From the NCBI RefSeq assembly GCF_026248825.1, contig NZ_CP110973.1, forward strand, positions 3,181,001 through 3,245,000: 64,000 nucleotides of DNA, written 5' to 3'. A model generated the notes under the pieces. The model saw only the letters and a list, made by a program, of their open reading frames with translations. It had not been told where the DNA came from and made no database searches. Made by a program: the position numbers and the translations under genes. This document shows, piece after piece, positions 62,145 to 64,000 of this stretch. Numbering within the stretch: position 1 is the first letter of the stretch; every line of letters starts with the position of its first letter. Origin of the DNA: Larkinella insperata. Lineage in GTDB: Bacteria; Bacteroidota; Bacteroidia; Cytophagales; Spirosomataceae.

Positions 62145-63392
62145 ATGGATCGCGTATTACCAAAACGATTTTGGACAAACCAGCGAATAGCGCTTGTCGC
62201 CGGTGGAGTAGCTTTAGTGGGGCTGCTGGTTTACAATTTTATATGGGCCGATCATCGTTCGAAACTGAACGTCGAGAAAGATAAAATTACAATCTCAACC
62301 GTTTCGACGGGTACGTTTGATGACTTCATTGTTGTAACCGGGGTGGTTCAGCCGCTGAAAACCATTCGACTTGACGCCATCGCCGGGGGCTATGTCACCG
62401 AGAAATTGGTGGAAGGTGGTGCGATGGTGAAAGAGGGCGAGACCCTGCTGCGGTTGGAAAACCAGAATCTGCGATTGAACTTCCTGCAATCGGAAACGGA
62501 AGCCAACCGACTGGTTAACGATCTGCAAAACACCCGGCAGCGGTTGCGCGTCGAACGGTATACACTGCAAAAATCGCTGTCTGACCTGGATTTTCAGCTT
62601 GATAAAGCGAAAGATGCCTTTGAGCGGCAGGCCAAACTTTATAAAGATAAAGCCATCCCCGAACAGGAATACCTGACTGCCAAGCGGGATTACGACCGGC
62701 TGGTGGAGCAACGGAAAATTGAGGTGGAATCACAGAAATACCAGCAGGAAAACGCCATCATTCAGATTAAACAATTGGAAGAAACGCTGGCGCGGACGCA
62801 GAAAAACGTGGCCCTCTGGCAGCAAACGCTGAACAACCTGGTCGTCAAAGCGCCGGTTTCGGGCCAGTTGTCATCAATGGACGTGGAAGTGGGTTCCAAC
62901 ATCAACCAGGGGCAAAACATCGGTCAGATTGATGACCTGAACGGTTTCAAAATGCGCGTCGGTATCGACGAACACTACAACAGCCGCATTTTTGCCGGGT
63001 TGAAAGGAACGTTTGAATACAACGGCGGCAACCACGAACTGCAGATCACGCGGGTCTATCCGGAAGTGCGCAACGGACGGTTTGAAGTCGACATGATTTT
63101 CACGAAAGGCGCCCCGTCGGGGATCAAACGCGGGCAGTCAACCCCGATTCAGCTGGAACTGGGTAAAGCTTCCAAAGCGACGCTGTTGCCAGTCGGCGGT
63201 TTCTTCTCCGACACGGGCGGTAACTGGGTATACGTGATTGATAAAGCGGGCAACCGGGCCGTGAAGCGGAACATCACGCTGGGCCGCAAAAACCCCGAAT
63301 ACTTCGAAGTGCTGACCGGCCTGGAACCGGGCGATCAGGTCATTACTTCATCGTACGAAAACTTTGGGGATAACGAAGTGCTCGAATTCTAA
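62145..63392 (+). CDS. MacA-like periplasmic adaptor (HlyD/RND-type membrane fusion protein)
   Basis: 415 residues. One N-terminal membrane helix (IALVAGGVALVGLLVYNFIW), then a biotinyl-lipoyl-like half (GVVQPLKTIRLDAIAGGYVT; EKLVEGGAMVKEGETLLRLE), a coiled-coil hairpin (about 115-215), the second lipoyl half (NNLVVKAPVSGQLSSMDVEV, GSNINQGQNIGQID), a beta-barrel and a membrane-proximal domain. It would bridge an inner-membrane transporter to an outer-membrane channel. ATG 62145 starts the protein cleanly. It is followed by a MacB-type ATPase gene and preceded by a sigma-54-like promoter, so it is probably induced by the divergent two-component system. Confidence 0.92.
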   Translation: MDRVLPKRFWTNQRIALVAGGVALVGLLVYNFIWADHRSKLNVEKDKITISTVSTGTFDDFIVVTGVVQPLKTIRLDAIAGGYVTEKLVEGGAMVKEGETLLRLENQNLRLNFLQSETEANRLVNDLQNTRQRLRVERYTLQKSLSDLDFQLDKAKDAFERQAKLYKDKAIPEQEYLTAKRDYDRLVEQRKIEVESQKYQQENAIIQIKQLEETLARTQKNVALWQQTLNNLVVKAPVSGQLSSMDVEVGSNINQGQNIGQIDDLNGFKMRVGIDEHYNSRIFAGLKGTFEYNGGNHELQITRVYPEVRNGRFEVDMIFTKGAPSGIKRGQSTPIQLELGKASKATLLPVGGFFSDTGGNWVYVIDKAGNRAVKRNITLGRKNPEYFEVLTGLEPGDQVITSSYENFGDNEVLEF

Positions 63393-63394
63393 AT

Positions 63395-63445
63395 CTCCGC
63401 TTGGCTCCGTGAAATAGCGTTAAAGGTTGTTTCGCGGAGTTCAGC
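63395..63445. repeat. GCGGAG-type dispersed intergenic repeat, copy 3
   Basis: Left arm CTCCGCTTGGCTCCGTGAAA (63395-63414) pairs imperfectly with the right arm TTTCGCGGAGTTCAGC (63430-63445). The right arm matches the TTGTTTCGCTGAGCTAAGC part of copy 1 and the equivalent part of copy 2. It lies between the adaptor and ATPase genes. Confidence 0.6.
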
Positions 63446-63485
63446 AACGGTAAGCAGCGAATAAATCAGAAACTAGTCATAAAAC

Positions 63486-64000
63486 ATGATACGGACCGTA
63501 AACCTACAAAAAGTTTTCGCGACAGAGGAAGTCGAAACCACCGCCCTGCACGGCATTTCCATGGATGTAAAGGATGGCGAGTTCGTGGCCATGATGGGGC
63601 CATCCGGCTGCGGAAAATCCACGCTGCTGAACATCCTGGGCCTGCTCGACAACCCGTCGGAGGGCGAGTATTTCTTTTACGGCACGGAAGTGTCAAAAAT
63701 GTCGGAACGCCAGCGGGCGCAGCTGCGAAAAGGATCCATTGGCTTTGTATTCCAGAGCTTCAACCTGATCGACGAACTGACGGTTTACGAGAACGTCGAA
63801 CTGCCGTTGCTGTACCTGAAAACCCCCGCCGACGAGCGCAAAAAAGCCGTTGAGGAAGTGCTGGAGCGAATGAACATCATGCACCGGCGCAATCACTTTC
63901 CCCAGCAGCTTTCGGGTGGTCAGCAGCAACGGACGGCTATTGCCCGGGCGGTGGTTGCCAAACCCAAGATGATCCTGGCCGATGAACCGACCGGTAACCT
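63486..64000 (+). CDS. MacB-like ABC transporter ATP-binding protein (3' end outside window)
   Basis: 171 residues are visible, running off the right edge. Start MIRTVNLQKVFATEEVETTA; Walker A GPSGCGKST (38-46), Q-loop FVFQSFN, signature LSGGQQQRTAIARA, Walker B MILADEPTGN. The ETTALHG and LIDELTVYENVELPL segments are typical of the MacB/LolD type of ATPase that drives export or extraction with a FtsX-like permease. It follows the adaptor gene by 93 bp, a gap that contains a dispersed repeat. Together they would form a tripartite exporter or mechanotransmission pump; the permease should lie just outside the window. Confidence 0.95.
   Translation, partial: MIRTVNLQKVFATEEVETTALHGISMDVKDGEFVAMMGPSGCGKSTLLNILGLLDNPSEGEYFFYGTEVSKMSERQRAQLRKGSIGFVFQSFNLIDELTVYENVELPLLYLKTPADERKKAVEEVLERMNIMHRRNHFPQQLSGGQQQRTAIARAVVAKPKMILADEPTGN

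Noticed and set aside
1..64000. CRISPR arrays, tRNA/rRNA genes, insertion sequences, prophage or defence islands
   Set aside because: No regularly spaced repeats, no TTCRA-type tRNA arm with matching stems in the gaps inspected, no transposase or integrase motifs, and no restriction, abortive-infection or retron-like proteins were seen. A covariance search could still reveal a small RNA.

Overview
The window reads as chromosome of a GC-moderate Bacteroidota, most likely order Cytophagales (Spirosoma/Larkinella-type relatives). Evidence: SusC/SusD and DUF4249/TonB receptor pairs, -7 boxes of the TAnnTTTG type and no Shine-Dalgarno logic before starts, many secreted glycan-active enzymes, and several Bacteroidota-typical sensor kinases. 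No rRNA, tRNA, CRISPR array, insertion sequence, prophage or recognisable defence locus was found. The genus is an inference from gene content.

Left part (1-15 kb): the C-terminus of a TonB-dependent receptor and its DUF4249 lipoprotein partner; a spore-photoproduct-lyase-family radical SAM protein; a secreted rhodanese-thioredoxin fusion; a CoA-binding protein; a very large PAS-rich hybrid histidine kinase; a secreted amidohydrolase; a sialidase-like propeller protein with Cys/His-rich patches; and an AraC regulator followed by two tandemly duplicated short-chain dehydrogenases. A 17-bp near-identical element precedes both the AraC gene and the first dehydrogenase.

Middle (15-36 kb): a compact polysaccharide utilisation locus (region-2-only sigma-factor remnant, SusC, SusD, GH31 alpha-glucosidase/xylosidase, CBM9-like protein), two small cytoplasmic enzymes, a cytochrome c-sugar dehydrogenase fusion, a signalling trio (RsbT-like/PAS kinase divergent from a LytTR regulator and a TPR-HisKA_2 kinase), a GH43-like/discoidin/Fn3 protein, a coiled-coil protein and a DUF1080 protein.

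Trehalose and osmotic region (36-46 kb): aquaporin, OtsA-OtsB fusion, TreS-maltokinase fusion and a cytoplasmic GH37 trehalase, followed by pyruvate kinase. Together they make trehalose from UDP-glucose, interconvert it with maltose and hydrolyse it to glucose. The maltokinase half carries HGN where an HGD motif is expected and DFGG where DFEG is expected, so maltose-1-phosphate synthesis is uncertain.

Right part (46-64 kb): DUF5690 membrane protein, YqgE/AlgH, outer-membrane barrel, phosphoesterase, exonuclease, D-Ala-D-Ala dipeptidase, SpmA-SpmB fusion, a previously uncalled 56-residue antitoxin-like protein in front of an amino acid permease, a trans-sulfuration-type PLP enzyme, a GH3-beta-lactamase fusion and DinB. 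The end is an NtrB/NtrC-type two-component system divergent from a MacA-like adaptor and a MacB-like ATPase. The divergent spacer holds a sigma-54-like promoter and two 16-bp palindromes (TGTCCG-N4-YGGACA) spaced 21 bp apart, which is the clearest regulatory circuit in the window. A dispersed GCGGAG-containing repeat occurs in three intergenic spaces (46.1, 51.3 and 63.4 kb).
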